A stretch of DNA of 16,731 nt from Anaerolineae bacterium. Lineage in GTDB: Bacteria > Chloroflexota > Anaerolineae > JACIWP01. Of the stretch, positions 14,419-16,731 are shown one piece after another; the first letter of the stretch is position 1, and each line of letters starts with the position of its first letter. Below the pieces are notes generated by a model. That model did not search any database. It was not told the DNA's origin and saw only the letters and a program-made list of their open reading frames with translations. The translations under genes and the position numbers were made by a program. The stretch covers positions 1 to 16,731 of the forward strand of contig JACIWP010000030.1 of assembly GCA_014360855.1 (NCBI GenBank), read 5' to 3'.

Positions 14419-14458
14419 CCGCGCCGGCGCAAGAGGTACATCTGCGGCGCGGTTTTTT
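14419..14458 (+). terminator. Leader hairpin with U-tract (possible attenuator)
   Basis: Perfect 8-bp G+C stem CCGCGCCG/CGGCGCGG (14419-14426 with 14445-14452), an 18-nt loop that can add a 3-bp AGA/TCT inner stem, followed by TTTTTTG. It lies between the SOS-type promoter and the terminase start, so it would stop a transcript at about 80 nt. The long loop makes it weaker than the terminator at 14249. Confidence 0.55.
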
Positions 14459-14476
14459 GTTGGGAGCGGGAGAGTG

Positions 14477-15925
14477 ATGAAGGGCCTGGGGAAGGGGAGC
14501 TACAGCGATGTGTTGGCGCAGGTTCTGCGGGAGCCGGCGGCCTTCAGCCGGCATATCCTGCGCCGGCCCCTGCGCCCGTATCAGGTGGAGCCGATACGCG
14601 CCATTGTGGAGTCCGTTCTCCGCCGGCAGGGACGTATCTTCACGGTCATGTTCGCCCGGCAGATGGGGAAGAACGAGCTGTCGGCGCATCTGGAGGCGTA
14701 CCTGCTGAACCTGTTCCAGCGGGCCGGCGGCACCATCATCAAGACCGCGCCGACCTTCCAGCCCCAGCTTCTGGTGAGCATGCGCCGGCTGGAATCCCTG
14801 CTGGACAATCCGCTGGATGCCGGCCGCTGGAAGGGAGAGCGGGGATACATGATTCGCCTGGGAAGGGCGCGCGCCGTGTTCCTCAGCGGCGACGCACAGG
14901 CACACGTCGTGGGAGCCACTGCCAGCCTGCTGTTGGAAGTGGACGAGGCCCAGGATTTCGATTTCGAGAAGTATCAGCGTGATTTCCGCCCTATGGCTTC
15001 CACCACGAACGCCACCACCGTGCTGTACGGGACGGCCTGGAGCGAGGACGACATGCTGTGGCGGCAGAGGGAGTACAACCTGGAGGCGGAGCGCCGGGAC
15101 GGCGTGCGCCGGCATTTCGAAAGCGACTGGCAGGTCCTGGCGGAAATGGACGAGAACTACCGGCGCTTTGTGGAAGGGGAGAGGCAGAGGCTGGGGGAGG
15201 AGCACCCATTGTTCATGACGCAGTATGCCCTGCGGCCCCTGGCCGGCGCCGGCCGGCTCTTCTCCACGGCCCTGCTGGAGCGGATGGCCGGCGCGCATCC
15301 TCGCCGTCAGCCGCCGGCGGAGAGCACAGCGGTGGTGGCGGGCCTGGACGTGGGCGGGGGAGGCGCCGGCGAACATGATGCCAGCGTGCTGACGCTGGCG
15401 GCGGTGGTGCCGCATGAGGTGGCCGGCGTTTCCCTGCCGCGGCTGTTCATTGTCGAGCATGTCGTCTGGCAGGGGGAGGATTTGACCGCGCTGGGGGTGC
15501 AGGCCGCGGAGCTGGCGCGGGACTGGCAGGTCCAGCGGTTGGTCGTGGACGCGACGGGTATTGGCGCCGGCACGGCCTCGTTTCTCAGCGCCGCGCTGGG
15601 AGCGGAGCGGGTGGAACCGTTCGTCTTTTCGCTGGGAGCGAAGAGCCGGCTGGGCTATGCCCTGCTGGCGGCGGTGGGCGCCGGCCGGGTGCAGATGTAC
15701 GCCGCGGATGGCTCGCCGGAGCACAGGGAGTTCTGGGCGCAGTGCCGGGCCTGCCGGCGCCAGGCCCTGCCGGGACAGCAGATGCGTTTTTTCGTGCCGG
15801 CGGAGGAGGGGCGTGACGATTATGTGATGTCGCTGGCGCTGTGCGTGCATGCGGCCGGCCTGGTGGGGCCTGTGCCGGCTTCGGCGGTGATCGATGCGCC
15901 GGATATTCTGTCGCCCTGGCAGTAA
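14477..15925 (+). CDS. Phage terminase large subunit
   Basis: A 482-residue DNA-packaging motor subunit with both domains. The ATPase part has a Walker A-like FARQMGKNE (59-67), Walker B plus catalytic acid LLLEVDEAQD (151-160), and coupling motif TVLYGTAW (181-188). The RNase H-like nuclease part has its three acidic sites at GLDVGGGG (D291), LVVDATGIG (D358) and GRDDYVMSLAL (D448 or D447). All key residues are present, so it appears functional. The ATG at 14477 (or the adjacent GTG at 14474) follows GGGAG sites; an in-frame ATG at 14390 lies within the LexA palindrome and has no ribosome-binding site. No small terminase gene precedes it. The portal gene follows 18 nt later. Confidence 0.92.
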   Translation: MKGLGKGSYSDVLAQVLREPAAFSRHILRRPLRPYQVEPIRAIVESVLRRQGRIFTVMFARQMGKNELSAHLEAYLLNLFQRAGGTIIKTAPTFQPQLLVSMRRLESLLDNPLDAGRWKGERGYMIRLGRARAVFLSGDAQAHVVGATASLLLEVDEAQDFDFEKYQRDFRPMASTTNATTVLYGTAWSEDDMLWRQREYNLEAERRDGVRRHFESDWQVLAEMDENYRRFVEGERQRLGEEHPLFMTQYALRPLAGAGRLFSTALLERMAGAHPRRQPPAESTAVVAGLDVGGGGAGEHDASVLTLAAVVPHEVAGVSLPRLFIVEHVVWQGEDLTALGVQAAELARDWQVQRLVVDATGIGAGTASFLSAALGAERVEPFVFSLGAKSRLGYALLAAVGAGRVQMYAADGSPEHREFWAQCRACRRQALPGQQMRFFVPAEEGRDDYVMSLALCVHAAGLVGPVPASAVIDAPDILSPWQ

Positions 15926-15943
15926 CGCAGTGAGGAGGGACGT

Positions 15944-16731
15944 ATGAGCTGGAAGGAGCGATTGGCGGAGCGGTGGTTCGGCGGACTGATCGAGGCGCGG
16001 GTGCAGGAGGCGGTGAAGGTGGTGGATGATGCCTGGTGGCGGGTGATGAACACGCCGGCATCCCCCGTTGAGCGTCCCTGGCAGAGGCGCCAGGAGGACC
16101 TGGAAGCGGCGCTGAAGGCCTGGCGGGAGCATCCTCTGGCGCGCCGCATTGTGGGCCTGACAACCGATTACGTGTTGGGGGACGGCCTGAGCATCTCCTC
16201 CCGCATACCGGAGGTGGATGAGTGGGCACGCCGGTTCTGGACGCACCCGCAGAACCGCATGGACAGCCGGCTGTACGGCTGGGTGGACGAGCTGACGCGC
16301 GCCGGCGAGCTGTTCATCGTGCTGAGCCGCAACCCGGCCGACGGCATGTCCTATGTGCGGCTGGTGCCGGCCTGCCGGATTGACGGGATCGAGACGGACC
16401 CCGACGACCTGGAGCGGGAACTGCGCTATCACGAGGTGGCCTCCGGCCAGGTCCTGGACGGTGGGCGCTGGTGGACGGCGGCGGAGGCGGCGGACCCGCA
16501 GGCCGCGCAGGTGATGCTGCATGTGACCATCAATCGGCCGCCCGGCGCCCTGCGCGGCGAAGGGGATTTGACGCCTATCCTGCCCTGGCTGGAGCATTAT
16601 GCGACTTGGCTGGAGGACCGCGTGCGGGTGAACCGGCTCAAGTCCTCGTTCGTCTGGCAGGTGACCCTGCGCGGGGCGACGCCGGCGGTCATCGCCCAGA
16701 AGCGCGCCGAGTACAGCCGGCCGCCGGCGCC
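15944..16731 (+). CDS. Phage portal protein (3'-truncated by window end)
   Basis: An open frame of 262 complete codons that runs off the window. The product starts MSWKERLAERWFGGLIEARV, then has helices with EHPLARRIVGLTTDYVLGDG (about 64-83), RLYGWVDELTRAGELFIVL (about 111-129) and VRLVPACRIDGIETDPDDL (about 138-156). These match the dodecameric portal family (SPP1/HK97-like) in which the early region has an 'R.iv...t.yv.G.g' block and 'GE.fi' and 'P..I..i..dpd' strands. The portal is the ring through which terminase pumps DNA into the head. The ATG at 15944 has GAGGAGGG about 6 nt upstream. The order terminase-portal is standard for a packaging module. The C-terminal half and following genes are beyond the window. 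Confidence 0.82.
   Translation, partial: MSWKERLAERWFGGLIEARVQEAVKVVDDAWWRVMNTPASPVERPWQRRQEDLEAALKAWREHPLARRIVGLTTDYVLGDGLSISSRIPEVDEWARRFWTHPQNRMDSRLYGWVDELTRAGELFIVLSRNPADGMSYVRLVPACRIDGIETDPDDLERELRYHEVASGQVLDGGRWWTAAEAADPQAAQVMLHVTINRPPGALRGEGDLTPILPWLEHYATWLEDRVRVNRLKSSFVWQVTLRGATPAVIAQKRAEYSRPPA

Larger units (their letters stand above)
14285..14476 (+). promoter_or_regulatory. Control region ahead of the phage-like module
   Basis: About 190 bases without a supported gene. In order: plain sequence (14285-14342), a consensus promoter (14343-14371), a LexA-type palindrome (14383-14396), a terminator-like hairpin (14419-14458), and the ribosome-binding site region GGGAGCGGGAG (14462-14472). 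Confidence 0.7.

Noticed and set aside
14390..14476. Terminase start at the in-frame ATG at 14390 (adds 29 residues)
   Set aside because: It lies in the LexA palindrome, just past the expected transcript start, with no ribosome-binding site. The extension also crosses the leader hairpin and matches nothing in the family.
14399..16597. Open frame of over 700 codons on the - strand across terminase and portal
   Set aside because: Opposite-strand shadow of two genes with intact catalytic motifs; product is low-complexity in style and has no start signal.

Overview
The window reads as a high-G+C chromosome segment from an anaerobic or facultatively anaerobic bacterium. My best guess is Chloroflexota (Anaerolineae-like). 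This rests on style rather than a marker gene: an aldehyde:ferredoxin oxidoreductase, a fused OppD-OppF-type ATPase, strong Shine-Dalgarno sites, promoters with TGnTATAAT-type -10 boxes, a Gram-positive-type LexA box, and extreme use of the hexamer GCCGGC. There is no rRNA, tRNA or CRISPR array. Every gene I support is on the + strand.

Region 1 (186-6032) is a tight five-gene oxidative operon: class-III PLP aminotransferase; DAO-family FAD amine or amino acid dehydrogenase; small [2Fe-2S] protein; FAD/NAD(P) oxidoreductase with a BFD-like [2Fe-2S] domain; tungsten-type aldehyde:ferredoxin oxidoreductase. The middle three form a set like HcnABC, opine oxidase or hydroxyproline dehydrogenase. 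The last gene overlaps the previous one by 20 nt.

Region 2 (6033-11419) opens with two diverged tandem copies of a promoter module. It then carries a peptide/opine-type ABC importer: a DppB permease with an exceptional ~380-residue insertion in its first external loop, a normal DppC permease, and a fused double ATPase. No solute-binding protein is present. A strong terminator follows.

Region 3 (11524-14236) holds an MttB-superfamily methyltransferase without pyrrolysine and an Eis-like GNAT acetyltransferase, and ends at a second strong terminator. Regions 1-3 together suggest uptake and breakdown of an N-methylated or other amine compound: transport, demethylation, oxidative or transaminative deamination, then aldehyde oxidation with reduction of ferredoxin. 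The substrate is not determinable from sequence.

Region 4 (14343-16731) is a phage-like packaging module: a consensus promoter, a perfect LexA-type palindrome just downstream of its -10 box, a terminator-like leader hairpin, a large terminase and a portal protein cut off by the window end. It looks like the start of an SOS-controlled prophage or gene-transfer-agent-like cluster with no integrase on this side.

The most unusual items are the TPR-like domain inside the DppB permease and the SOS box plus attenuator arrangement in front of the terminase.
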